Of a stretch of 64,000 nucleotides of DNA, positions 35,344-47,300 are shown piece by piece. Position 1 is the first letter of the stretch, and each line of letters opens with the position of its first letter. The stretch is from Helicoverpa zea (lineage: Eukaryota > Arthropoda > Insecta > Lepidoptera > Noctuidae), in the NCBI RefSeq assembly GCF_022581195.2, contig NC_061456.1, positions 10,418,501 through 10,482,500 on the forward strand. The letters run 5' to 3'. Position numbers and translations under genes: made by a program. The notes below the pieces were generated by a model. The model searched no databases and was not told the DNA's origin. It was given only the letters and a program-made list of their open reading frames with translations.

Positions 35344-38300
35344 AAAGCACGACCTCATATTCCTCCTCAATAAATTCAAGCCTCTGGCTTGCTCTGTAGC
35401 TGAGACTTGGCTCACCCCGAGTCTCAGTTTTAATATACCACTATTTAATATTCTCAGATGTGACAGATCTGATGGCTATGGAGGGTCGGCTCTCCTTGTT
35501 AATAATCGTGTCCCCCTCTCCACCTTGACTCTTCCGGTTCTGGATGGTGATATGAATATAGTTGCGTGTAGAATTGAGGGTATCACTGTTTTATCCGTGT
35601 ATATTTCCCATCCTCAGCGTAGGTTTTTAACCACCATTAGGGACATTTTGAATAACATAGTGGGACCTGTGCTCGTCATGGGTGACTTCAACTGTCACCA
35701 CTTTAGATGGGGTTCCAATCGTTGTGATTCGTTTGGGGAAGGTTTAGTAGAAATCTTGGATGATTTTGACCTTTGCATCTTAAATGATGGTAGCCCTACT
35801 CGTAGATCCCTTCCAGGACAACAAAAGAGTTGTGTAGACCTCACATTCTGTTCAGTAGAGTTGGCGGCATCAATTCATTGGGAATGTACTACTCTGACGC
35901 ATGGTAGCGACCATTACCCCATTGTTGTAACTTTAATTAATAAAACCTTTTTAGAAAAAACGTCTCCTCCACTATTGAAGTACAACTTGTCCAAACCTGA
36001 TTGGTCGAGGTTTGCATCTTTACTGGAGGAGAAAATTAGTATGCTTCCAAATTTAACTTCAAGTTTTCAAGATTCTTCTGGTCACTGCCATGCTAAGAGC
36101 TGCTACGATGGCTTTATCTCGGCCATTACCTCAAGCGCAGACTCTACCTTTCCGTTGCGCAACTGTGCCAGAAATAAAATCCCGTCACCCCCGTGGTGGG
36201 ATCAAGAATGCACATCGGTTATTAAAGAAAGAAAAGAGGCCGAAAAACAGTACAATGATGCGATGAATAGCGACAATCTTATACGGTACAGACGAGTGTT
36301 AGCTCAATCTCGGCGGCTTCTTCGCAAGAAGAAACGCCGCGGTTGGGTTAAGTTTTGCACTTCTCTATCCCCTTCCACTCCCATTTCAGCAGTTTGGAAG
36401 AGCATTAATCGTTTCAGGCGAGGCTGCTCCCCATCTATCTCTTCCCCTATCTCGAGAGAAACTGCTGAATCCTTTTTTGACAAAATAGCTCCAGCCTATG
36501 TTCCTTCTTCCTCAGAACTTCTGCTCCCGCCTGTAAATATTGTGGATGATCCTATGAATGAACCATTTTCGTTAGAGGAACTTGATACGGTATTACGTCA
36601 TGTTAGGGATTCCGCCCCAGGCATAGACGGCATACCGTACTCATTTGCAGTTCATTTTGGTTTTGAAGCAAAAAAATATTTTTTAGGAATAATAAATTAT
36701 TGCTATCAATTTGGTTGGGTTCCTGAACAGTGGAAAGCTCAGATAGTAATTCCCCTTTTGAAGCCCGGCAAGACTGCTGATGATCCGAATGGCCTTAGAC
36801 CAATTGCTTTGTCCTCAGTGTTGGCCAAGATATTGGAACATTTAATTAAAAATAGACTTGAGTGGTTGGTGGAGTCTAGGGATCTACTGCCGAGTAGTCA
36901 GTTTGGCTTTAGAAAGGGGCTTAGCACCATGGACAGTGTGGCAATTTTGGTTACTGATATCCGTACAGCCTTTTCCAAAAATGAATCCGCTGTAGCCACT
37001 TTCCTTGACATCTCTTCCGCATACGACAGCGTCCTTCTTCCAGTTCTCAGGCAAAAATTGCAACAGCTGAGGATTCCGGGTAAGATGGTACAATGTATAT
37101 GCGCACTCCTCATGTCTCGCTCTTTGATGCTCAGAGTGCAGGGGGAGGTATTTGAGGTGAGACAGACGTGGAAGGGCCTTCCCCAAGGCTCAGTTCTAAG
37201 CCCCCTACTATACAACCTGTATACAGCAGACATTGGCTCCTGCCTTAATGCTGACTGCCACCTTTTACAATACGCTGACGATCTAGTGTTGTATGTAGTT
37301 AATCCATCTATTACGGACGCTGCCTCATCTCTCTGTCTCTCCCTGGACTCTCTGCACACATGGCTTTTGGACCATGGTCTCTCGTTATCCGCCCCAAAAA
37401 GCTCGGTAGTGATTTTTTCCCGAAAACGACTGATCCCTCAGGTCTCAGTTAACATCCAAGGACAAGATATTCCCATAGGTAACAAATCAAAATTTTTAGG
37501 CGTTTTCTTAGACTCAAAATTATCCGGGATTCACCACTTTAATTATTTGATCAAAAGATGCGAAAGAGCAATCTCCATCCTAAAAGCTCTCGCTGGTGTC
37601 TGGTGGGGGGCCCATCCCTTCACTATGAAACTGGTCTACAATGCCTTAGTCCGCAGTATCCTGGACTATGGGTCACACTTGGTGATTCCAAGCAACAAAG
37701 GTGCCTTGGCCGGTTTAGATAGGATTCAGTCTCAATGCCTTCGAATCATCTCAGGTTGCATGAAGTCGTCGCCTATTAACGCCTTGCAGGTCGAATGCGC
37801 TGAACCTCCTTTAGCCCTGAGACGTCAGTACCTCGCTTCCCGTTTCCTATCCAGGGTTATTCCCAAGTCATCTCACCCCCTCATCCCAAAACTCAGAGAG
37901 CTTGACACTCTTTGTCACAGCTCCAAATATTGGGAACACAAAGAAATCCCCCTATTCCTAAAAGCATATCGGTTTTTTCAAAATTTAGAATCCCCCATTG
38001 CTCCACATCCCAGACTTCCTTTATTTAATTACCCTTATGAAGTACTTTGCTTCACCCCTAAAATATTCTATAACATTGGCATATCCAAAAACTCCCCATC
38101 TGCAAATTCGGCCTTTAATGCGGTTTTGGGTGAACGATGGATTGGGTTTCAAAAGTTCTTCACGGATGCTTCCAAATCAAATGGTGGCTGTACTGGAGCC
38201 GCGGTTTACTATCAGAACTCTAAAATAATTTTGAAATTCAGATGTCCGAAGGAGTCTTCAGTATTTACAGGCGAGTGTGTGGCACTATTGGAAGCTTGTC

Positions 38301-39025
38301 GTTTTATAGAGTCCCATGAGATTAGCTGTGGAGTTATCTTTACTGACTCCCTTAGCTGTCTCCAAGCCATATCCCAGAATCCCTTTAGAACTAAACTCCA
38401 TTGTCCTATTGTCCTGGATATTAAAAAGTCCCTTTTCTCCTGCACTAGGCAAGAGAAAGAAGTACACTTAGTCTGGATCCCTAGCCACTGCGGTATAGCG
38501 GGCAATGAATGTGCCGATGCATTGGCCAAAGATGCGTGTTCATCTGAGTCCGCTGATCTTGCACACTTCTCCCTTCAAGGGCATGACCTGCTAAACCTCC
38601 CTAAATTGAGTCTTGAGACCTCGTGGCAGGAATGGTGGAACATCTCAGGCAAAAGGAAGGGTAGCTCTTATTTCGCCATTCAACCGGTTGTAAAACCAAA
38701 ACCGTGGTTTTCAAATTTCAAAAGATACCCTAAACGGGTAATTTCAGTCATGTGCAGAATTCGGTTAGGTCACTGCTGTACACCGGTCTTTCTGCGCAAA
38801 ATTCGGGTGCAGGATTCATCCCTCTGCGAGTGTGGACTGGATGAAGGTACCCTGGACCATATATTTTTTGACTGTCCTATCAACTCATCCTTTGATTTAT
38901 ATGGTCGTCTCCAAAAACTTAAAATTCCTCTCCCGACTAACTTCCGTTCCCTCCTATCCCACTCCTGTCCAGAACTGCTCCAGATGCTGTTGATGTTCAT
39001 TAATCAAAACAATATTAAATTATAA
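35291..39025 (+). CDS. LINE ORF2: endonuclease, reverse transcriptase, RNase H
   Basis: A 1244-residue polyprotein with no internal stop. An apurinic-type endonuclease comes first (about 1-225) with AETW, GDFNCHH at 131-137 and GSDHYP at about 205-210. The reverse transcriptase (about 440-720) has APGIDGIPYSF, FLDISSAYDSV, GLPQGSVLSPLLYNL and the catalytic YADD at 661-664. RNase H (about 955-1085) shows the acidic set D959, E995, D1019 and D1076 with the WIPSHCGIAGNECAD motif. A cysteine/histidine cluster (CECGLDEGTLDHIFFDC) lies near the C terminus. All key catalytic residues I can identify are present. It starts inside the end of ORF1. Confidence 0.9.
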   Translation: MAPRQVFLQWNVRSVWHKKHDLIFLLNKFKPLACSVAETWLTPSLSFNIPLFNILRCDRSDGYGGSALLVNNRVPLSTLTLPVLDGDMNIVACRIEGITVLSVYISHPQRRFLTTIRDILNNIVGPVLVMGDFNCHHFRWGSNRCDSFGEGLVEILDDFDLCILNDGSPTRRSLPGQQKSCVDLTFCSVELAASIHWECTTLTHGSDHYPIVVTLINKTFLEKTSPPLLKYNLSKPDWSRFASLLEEKISMLPNLTSSFQDSSGHCHAKSCYDGFISAITSSADSTFPLRNCARNKIPSPPWWDQECTSVIKERKEAEKQYNDAMNSDNLIRYRRVLAQSRRLLRKKKRRGWVKFCTSLSPSTPISAVWKSINRFRRGCSPSISSPISRETAESFFDKIAPAYVPSSSELLLPPVNIVDDPMNEPFSLEELDTVLRHVRDSAPGIDGIPYSFAVHFGFEAKKYFLGIINYCYQFGWVPEQWKAQIVIPLLKPGKTADDPNGLRPIALSSVLAKILEHLIKNRLEWLVESRDLLPSSQFGFRKGLSTMDSVAILVTDIRTAFSKNESAVATFLDISSAYDSVLLPVLRQKLQQLRIPGKMVQCICALLMSRSLMLRVQGEVFEVRQTWKGLPQGSVLSPLLYNLYTADIGSCLNADCHLLQYADDLVLYVVNPSITDAASSLCLSLDSLHTWLLDHGLSLSAPKSSVVIFSRKRLIPQVSVNIQGQDIPIGNKSKFLGVFLDSKLSGIHHFNYLIKRCERAISILKALAGVWWGAHPFTMKLVYNALVRSILDYGSHLVIPSNKGALAGLDRIQSQCLRIISGCMKSSPINALQVECAEPPLALRRQYLASRFLSRVIPKSSHPLIPKLRELDTLCHSSKYWEHKEIPLFLKAYRFFQNLESPIAPHPRLPLFNYPYEVLCFTPKIFYNIGISKNSPSANSAFNAVLGERWIGFQKFFTDASKSNGGCTGAAVYYQNSKIILKFRCPKESSVFTGECVALLEACRFIESHEISCGVIFTDSLSCLQAISQNPFRTKLHCPIVLDIKKSLFSCTRQEKEVHLVWIPSHCGIAGNECADALAKDACSSESADLAHFSLQGHDLLNLPKLSLETSWQEWWNISGKRKGSSYFAIQPVVKPKPWFSNFKRYPKRVISVMCRIRLGHCCTPVFLRKIRVQDSSLCECGLDEGTLDHIFFDCPINSSFDLYGRLQKLKIPLPTNFRSLLSHSCPELLQMLLMFINQNNIKL

Positions 39026-39329
39026 ATTGTGGCCTATATTTAGGCCACAGTTTGTATGGTTGTGGTATATATTATATGTTATGTGTTACTAACATTTTGT
39101 TGTTGTTTTTATATATGTAAATATATTTCTGTTTGTTTCAGTGCCGTCCTACTAACACATTAAGTTACACAAGATCGGCCACAGCACCATCTTAAATCAA
39201 TATATATATATATTTTTTAAATTTATTTTAATTAAAAGCACTTCTTGCTTCTCATCCCACTTGTCATTGGCAGAATCGTCGAAATTGACATCGACACGGA
39301 TTGCCATATACAAAAATAGAATAGAATAG
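39026..39329 (+). other. LINE 3' UTR and (AATAG)n tail
   Basis: Contains an inverted pair just after the stop codon (gtggcctatatttaggccac, about 39033-39052). It ends in three aatag units before the target duplication. The 3' hairpin could be a recognition structure for the element's reverse transcriptase, but that is inference. Confidence 0.65.
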
Positions 39330-39666
39330 AACTTTATCTCTGCTTTACACATGATGTTTTAAATTATGAAAACCAAAAATGACTCCTGCGGCTAAACCAC
39401 TGAATGGATTAAGTTATTTTTTGCAATTCGTCATAAAATGTCATAAAGTACCTATATGTTATAGAATTTAATTTTATTAGGTACGACACACCCGATGTAA
39501 GATTTATTTAAATAAAGAATACAATTCTTTTTTTATTATTTATACATATACAAATTTATTTATACACAAGAAACAAAAAGAGGTAGGAATGGAAAAGAAG
39601 AACCAAAATAATAAAACAATATTTGATTATAATTTTTTTTTTTTTGATTTTATTATTCCATTTTGT

Positions 39667-39860
39667 CCAAGTAGACTGGGGGGGGAGCGGACGACCGCTG
39701 CGTAGCTCCCTCCCCAAGCTACTGACGAGTAAAACCGTCGACGGCTCTAGCCTGGCTGCATCTACCTACATACCATAGATTAAGTAGGTTCTATAGCTAT
39801 TTAGGCTGTACAGCGCATGCGTGGTGCAAACCTACAATTAAAGAAAGGTAGGTTTTAATA
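39667..39860 (+). repeat. Right copy of about 200-bp direct repeat bracketing the LINE
   Basis: Same order of blocks as 33136-33330 (gtagctccctccccaagcta, ctactgacgagtaaaa, ctgcatctacctacatacca, cagcgcatgcgtggtgcaa), with scattered substitutions. Confidence 0.75.
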
Positions 39861-40900
39861 AAGGTTGGTTATTGAATTATTTGCACTTTGTATACTTTTT
39901 CTGACACTCGAAAAATATTAAAAAAGTTTAAAGGACGTTAGCTAGCGGTTTACAATTTCATGATTGATAATTTACTTAGTGGTACCAAAACTTGGCAAAA
40001 GTTAAGCAAAACCACACAAATGCTGTTTAACTAAGACAAATGTTGCAAAAATAGAATTTTGCTGAACTGGAACATTTGCGGTTAGTGCAAGCTCAGCGGA
40101 GAAAAATGCTTCCATGTGAAAATGGAACGAGGTTGCAACTTAAAACTGGAGAATATTTTAAACCTGATGTATGCCCTTTTAATTTTAGTTGTGAACCATT
40201 TTTTAAGGTAAAGTTCTGATAATTCTGAAAGGTCGCAAAAATGTATACAATGTCATAATTAGTGCAGGAGGCATTAACCGCATAATTCGTTGTTGTAGAA
40301 GATCCTGTTTTGAAGTGCAATAACCACGCAATATCAATTATGTGGTTTATGCCGTAATATATAAGCCAGACATCGGATAGGGGTAGTGGTTGATTGCGCC
40401 GAGTACAGCGAACAAACACAATCAAAAACAAAATGTATAAGACTGCTGGGTTACAAAAAAGTGTAAGCTATACTAGTAGACACTATGTTATAATGAGCAG
40501 ATTTGGTCATGGCTAGCCTTTTTTGAAAAACTGAATTCATATTTTGCTAAAAAATAATGCTAAAAAAGTTTCTCACTTTTATTTCTATTGATTTATTATA
40601 ATTCCACCTACCATATAAAATTTTGAAATTATAAACTTTTTCCATTGACTGTCTGCATAGCAACACGCTAGCTACCTATAATATTATTTGGCCGACACGA
40701 CATCTTTACGTCGATACAAACGCTGTCGGTGACACATTTCACTTGCACGTAGACGGCAAACAATATTCAATATGCGGAAAAACTTGAGCTTTTATGCTCT
40801 GCGATCAAATGGGGGCCATTTTGCAGTGGTAAGATTTGATAAGGGATGATAAATATTATTACGTAATAATTTACAGTAAATAAACTTAAAGAAAATTATT
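39861..40900. other. Non-coding stretch upstream of the receptor's first coding exon
   Basis: AT-rich. The minus-strand frame at 40093-40431 shows no domain. A 5'-UTR exon of the receptor must lie somewhere upstream of 41216, but I cannot place it. Confidence 0.4.
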
Positions 40901-40904
40901 TTGG

Positions 40905-41065
40905 TTAGTCAAAGAAGTTGCATGCTCATTTGTTTGTTTCAACGCGCTAATCTCAGACACTACTGGTATGAAATTAAAATATTTTTCAGCGTTTAGAAAG
41001 CCCACCCATTACGGAAGACTGGGTAGATACTACTTATAATCCGGGTGCGCGGGTTTTTTTAACAC
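40905..41065 (+). mobile_element. Helitron-like fragment
   Basis: Contains tttgtttcaacgcgctaatc and agaaagcccacccattacgg, text of the Lep1-type family. Both ends are degraded. Confidence 0.5.
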
Positions 41066-41215
41066 ACTAGATTTCATACGCTACTTTGTACGCTACACCT
41101 ATATCTCGTCTCAATAGCACGATGACAAAGACAGCTATTTACATATCTACGACAAAAAAAAATCCTCATTACTTTATCTTTACTAGAGTACTCAATGTTT
41201 TTCATATTGTTTCAG

Positions 41216-41372
41216 GATTATGGCACCAGACATCATGCTTGAGGACTTTGAACAGCGGCCGACGCCGCGCACGTCATACTTCACCGCAGCGTTCCCACCT
41301 GATGATGACCATGGCCCCATCAAGAACGCTACTAACACCACTGGCGAGCTTAATATTTATTATTTTTATGAT
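41216..41372 (+). CDS. CCAPR: Receptor exon 1: N-terminal ectodomain (residues 1-51)
   Basis: An acceptor (tttcag) ends at 41215 and the ATG is at 41220, so the exon carries only 4 nt of leader and an upstream non-coding exon must exist. It encodes an acidic, proline-containing extracellular N terminus with two overlapping N-glycosylation sequons (N36-A-T, N39-T-T) and ends in the aromatic stretch YYFYD before TM1. The donor is gtaagt at 41373. No signal peptide, as usual for this receptor class. Confidence 0.85.
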
Positions 41373-44300
41373 GTAAGTATTAACTGCCTCACCATGTACT
41401 TAGCCTTTCCCTAACTATGGTAGGATCGGTTTTCAGTATATCCCAATAACGGTGTCATCATCGGTCTAGCCTTTTCCCGACTATGTTGGAGTCGGCTTCC
41501 AGTCTAAAGTGATGCAGCTGAGTAACAGTGTTTTACTAGGAGCGACTGCATATCTAATCTTCTCAATCCAGTTACCAGGCTAACCCTATACCGCTTGGTA
41601 AGACTAGTTGTCAGACTTACTGGCTTCTGACTACCCGTAACTAGTGCCAAAGATGTTGAAACATGAAAAGATTTCATCATTCATTCTACACTTCGCTCTC
41701 CTACATTACTATTATTACAAAGTCCAGTGAACGCTTACCTAATAAAAACCTCTGAATTATAATAGCCTCATTATTGTACTCAGACTTGTTTCTTTTTTAT
41801 TCGAATTTGAAAACTTTCAGGTGAGACTAAAAGCCCTTAAATTAACAACTTTTGTTCCGAGCCCCGAAAAAAGGTGTATAATTACTTTCCAATATATGAG
41901 TCGTTAAGCTTAACGCGTTTTTTTCAGTAAGAGAATTTTGGATGAATATTATTTATTAATTTAATGCATTACTAGCTACTCCCAGAGGTTCTACACTGAT
42001 CTCTACAGAAGCTGTTCCTGCACTCGGATAAAAAAGTCTGTGTTCTTTTTTATTTTATAGCCTCTAGAAGTCTAGACTATCTAGTATCTATGTACCAAAA
42101 TACATTTAAATTGGTTTGGTGTGAAATCGCGACAGACAGACCGAATTATTTTCGCAGTTATTTATATGTAAGGATTAAAAACTTCAGTAGAAAATATAAG
42201 TTTGTTCTAAAAACTAAAGTACAGTACCAAAAAAATCAGATCCCACCCACAACATTTTAGCGGATTATGTGTATAATAAAATGTGAAAGGTTTTAATCAT
42301 ATAATGGATATTTTTGGGTTAACGTCATCGAGTGTCGAGAGCCTGTCGCGATAACACTATCAGACGCGATACTTCAGGCTTTCAACAGTAGTGCGGTTAC
42401 ATGACTGGTTTGATAACTTATGTATGTACAGCTTCCTCCCGTGGTTTCACCCGTGTTCCTAGGGAAGTACTTCTCGTACTTGGTAAAAATAGGTCTTTAA
42501 AGTACTTTGATTTATAAGCTTTTTACCTAGTAGGTATTTTTCGCGTGACAGAGTAACGTATATAATACATAAATCCTAACAAACCATCACAATTAAATTA
42601 TTATGATGTGTGTGTGTGGGTGTGTGTGTTATCATCGTTACGTTGATATTTTTGGTTGCAAATAGAAGTTGGTAAAAAGATCTCTGTTTAAAAAAATATG
42701 CTCAGAACCGGTAGTGAGATGAATTTTATGAAGATAATAATGGGTAGAAATAATGTCACTTACGAAATGACACTAGATTTAGAAGTAAGAAATATCAAAT
42801 ATCAGGTGAATGATAGTTCTTTTAAGATACATACACAGGTACTCTTTTCTATGCAAAACGCGATCCAGACGTCCCAAGCTATTTTCTTAGAAACGTTCCG
42901 ATGAAATGCCTATAGTTCATTCCATGTTACTCGTAGCTCCAAGTCCTGAACAAGATACCCTATTAAACCATACTCAATTATACCTAGCTTTGAGGTTCTC
43001 TGTATGAGACTTTCTTGAAAATGGAAGTTACACAAAGCCGAGGGAAATAATAAGACTTATCAATAATAATGTACGAACGATCTATCTTTTTAGGGTCTCG
43101 CACTCTTTAAAAAGAATCCTCATAGTTTCAGTCCGTCTGTCTGTCCTGAACTACTATTAAGTTTGGCACGAAATATGAAAAATTTTAACAATTTAAAAAA
43201 AGAGTTTCTCAGTATGTTTGTTTGTGCACGATATTCTCGTGTTTGGCTGAAACGATTTTGATGCGATTGTTTACCATTTAGTTTTAACATTTGTATCATT
43301 AATTACCTATAATCATAATAAAGAACAATAGAATCGTTCTAGTGATATAATCGTTCTAGTGATATAATGGGATCCTACGGAACTCTACACTGCGTATGAA
43401 CCAACACACACTTAGCCTTTTTTCAAACCTAATTATACTGACTTGATAAGGTTCTGAATAAACGTGAATTAATTTTCAAGTTTTTGAAAGCAATGATTAA
43501 TGGGAGGGCCTCACTTTTTTACAGAGTACTGAATTGAATTATTTTTTCGTTGATACGCGGCGATAGCGTTAAGTGAAAGGTATTTAAGTTAGTAACTAAG
43601 TGAGATAGTGAATTTGGTAACGGGGGTAAAGGTGACTTTTGTTGTTAAGTGAAATAAGGAATTTTGTAAAGGTGGTATTTATATGAAGGCACATGGCATA
43701 CGCTATCTATGACGAGATATGCCATGTAGGTTAGCGGTAACTAGAGGAGAACTAGAGTCTATAATTTCAACAATTCAATATTTACTTTATTTTATTCCAT
43801 ACCTAATCCAAAAATCACTTTCCACAAAGACTATACGAAGCCGTACGAAGGAAATAGAAATAATCATCCTGATGAAGTATTTTCCAGTTATTCGATAATA
43901 AAATAATAGACACAGTAGGCAGACTATTTAATCAAAATATTTTGAAAAATTACCACAACTTTTATAAAACAACTTACGAAAAAAAGTCTCCTCCACATTT
44001 GTCCCCTACTCCCCAACAACATCTTAAACCTCCCCTGCACGTGTGACACAATGTTTATCTTCCAGTCGATCCAGTTCACGGTAATGTGGGTGCTGTTCGT
44101 CGCGATAGTGGTGCTCAACGCGTCGGTAATCGCCGCCCTGCTCTGCACCAACGCCAGGAAAAGCCGCATGAACTTCTTTATCATGCAGCTTGCTATCGCT
44201 GGTAAGTTTACTTGTACTTTTGTTTATGTTGTTTACCTTTGGATTTGCGTCAATAACACAGCACATAAGATTAGGACATTGTATGTATAACTGTCCTGTA

Positions 44301-47300
44301 CATTGAAGTGGATATGTCGCTGGACTTGGATCACAAAAACTTGCAATAATATATTGCATATTGCTGAATGTCCATAAAATCGAAAAAATATATGGCGTGT
44401 TTTGGGATCGATCATCGATACAGTAAGGGTCAATCCCCACTGAAAGAGCAGCGGCCGGCAGCGGCCGGCAGCGGCCGGCAGCGGCCGTAAATGCAAGTGA
44501 TTGAGCGCGAGCGCGGCGGGCCGCGCGGCGCCGCGCTGGGCCGCGCCGCGCCTCGCTCTTACATTGATGCCTGTAGCACACCTCCGCGGCGAAACCGCCA
44601 TAGTTTCGCTGTGAGTTGTGAGTTGTTGGGCGGCGAAACAATAGCGAAATTCCCTGCTCTAACGTACAAAACTGACTATGACTTTGTCTCTGCCCTGGCG
44701 GACAACTGGCGGACAACGAGCGGAGATGTAGACGGCGCCTAAGCAAATGAGCGAAATCATGTTAGAAAGAGACAACGTCATAGTCAGTTTTGTACGTTAG
44801 AGCAGGGAATTTCGCTATTGTTTCGCCGCCCAACAACTCACAATTCACAGCGAAACTATGGCGGTTTCGCCCTTTGGGTTTCGCAGCGGAGGTGTGCTAC
44901 AGGCATGACCGTGCTCTTACGGCCGCTGCCGGCCGCTGCTCTTTCAGTGGGAATTGACCCTAAGACTTGGTTTCAGAAAAAATAATCAATTATTTGATTT
45001 ACTGGTTACACATTGTGACCACTTTAATTTATCTAAAGAACCTTAAATTCCATAATGACTTATCTAACATAAGCCGACATTGTACTTTCAGAACGTACAC
45101 CATTGGAATAAATTAATATTTTGTGGACCAATAAGATTCAAGTTTAAGTCCATTCCATTTCCACATGGTATATAAATTCTAAGTATCCCCTTAAGTATAT
45201 CAACCAATTACTACTTAAATAAACACTCAATTAACAGTTACATTAATTACATGCCCATGCAACTTTCAAAGTTTATACATTTAAAAGACCTTTGCACGAA
45301 AAGGGTTAACGTATCCAAATTCGTTTTTCATGCGATCCCTAAGTTAATTAATTGGCCCAAAAGTCCAATTTAAATTCAGGAATGTTTCTGTCAACTGTAT
45401 TTTATATGCAATCAACGTTTTTCTACCATAATAAAGCGTTGGATTACAAAAGTTTTGAAATTGAATGCATTTTGAAACCGTCAATTCTGAGTTGTAAGGA
45501 GACTCATATTTCAGAGGTTTATTGTTTAGCCACATGCAACTTGATATAGAATTTATGAATAATATCAAAGTACCAAACAATAGTTTGGTAAGAAAATAAA
45601 CTTCTTTGTGTTTATGAAATGTATTAAATAAGACGAACTTTTGTCTTAATTAGAAGGAGTTTATTTACCTGTATTATTTGTGATCCCCGTCAAATAAACG
45701 TCACACTGAATTTAATAGAATTTATAATTGCTATTAGTAATTTAAGCTGCAGATACAAACTTTGCGTACAATGGAGCCTCCATTCTTTGTTTTAAATTTA
45801 GCAACATAATATTGATGGATTTTAATGACGTTATAATAATGGATAATGTGAGTTAATTAACGATGGAACGTTAAAATCTGAGTTTTGGGAGAATATTTAT
45901 AATACTATAGCATATTTTTGCATGGATTTGAGGCACAGTGCAGGATATAGGATCGCGATCATACTTTTTTTACAAAGACCTGACCTTGGACGGTCTGGTC
46001 TCAATCATTTACCATGGGTAACTACTTCGCGCACCCAGATAAATAATTTAATGGGCTAGCTAAGAATCCTGCAATAAGCTCGTTCAAACATACTCTTCAG
46101 CTTTATAATATTAGAACTAACAGATAATATGGATAAAGAGCCACCAATCCATAAACAGACCCCAGCAAGACAAAACCAAAAAGAACCATTTAAACGTTCG
46201 TTACTTAGCAACGACCCCCCGAGGCTACATTATGAAAGCTGTTAACTGAGAGGTTAAGTCAGACTGTGATTAATCTAACCGCCGCACTTCAAACGTCTGG
46301 GCTATGAATAAATTGTTAAAAGTTTACACTCAATTATTCGAAACGTTCTATTATTATGCCCCATTGCGTTTAACCTTGGTGGAAATCGGGAAAGGATTGA
46401 GTAATAAAAATGCCAGTTTTGCGCATTAGAGAAACTTATTGCGCTGGCTTTTGAGGTTCAAATATTCTAAGAAGTCACTTAATATTTTTTTGGAAAAAAT
46501 GATAGCAGAATTTGAATTAGGATTGTTCTTAGTTTTGGTAACTTAATTATAAAAAGTCGAACCAGACATTATCGATTTATATCGCTTTGATACAAAATTT
46601 GATCTTTTCGCGGGGGCTGTACGAACGTTACCTATATTAATAAGCTCAACAGCAAACGATGACGGCTGAAACCGTGCAACAGGGTTTTTGCTGCACAGAA
46701 TGTGTCACGCGTTAGAATAGCCGAGCGAATAATCCGCTAATGTGAAAGCACTGTTATAACCTTTCTCCTTGGCCCTTATCGATTTATCTATTAACTTTAA
46801 ATTAAAAACTACTAGGTATAATAAACCTCAGAAACCAACCATTATGAACCAAAATGAACTTTTACACATAAATCTATCGTTGTATTGGCTATCGGTACTT
46901 TTAGTTCCAATACTCTCTTTTTTATCCCAAAATCCATTTTTGTGAGTTTTTGAAAAACTGTATTCTTTGTTTGCTTGTTTTCGGTTCAGTTGTGGGAATA
47001 TGCTGACGGCAGTTTGTACTCCCATTAGTTTTTGTGCAGTCGGCAGAAAAATGTTTGCCGATTGTGTGTTGTGGGAAATTGCCAACGTGTATGTTGAAAG
47101 GAATTATTGTCTATTTTATACAGTCTCTGAAAAATATTGTATACTTAATGTCTACTTTACTATCTATACATATAATAAAATGATAGGAAAGTCAAAACTG
47201 TACATTGAATATTTTTTTAAAAGAATACTTGGGGGGTGATCCATAGTCGATTCTGAACCCAAATATGTAGTTTTTAGAATTTTTGTCTGTATGTCTGTTT

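Larger units (their letters stand above)
33800..39329 (+). mobile_element. Full-length I-group LINE with 13-bp target duplication
   Basis: Flanked by aactttatctctg on both sides (33787-33799 and 39330-39342). From the 5' side it comprises a 170-bp 5' UTR, ORF1 (33970-35343), ORF2 (35291-39025), a 300-bp 3' UTR and a short (AATAG)n tail. ORF2 has endonuclease, reverse-transcriptase and RNase H domains, the combination known from I, LOA and related clades. Both frames are open, so this may be a young and possibly competent copy. The clade inside the I group is not settled. It lies 1.9 kb upstream of the receptor's first coding exon, on the same strand. Confidence 0.85.

Noticed and set aside
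44024..44746. Minus-strand 240-codon and 122-codon frames overlapping exon 2
   Set aside because: They are the antisense of a proven exon and of the GC-rich foldback; the plus-strand receptor exon explains the region.
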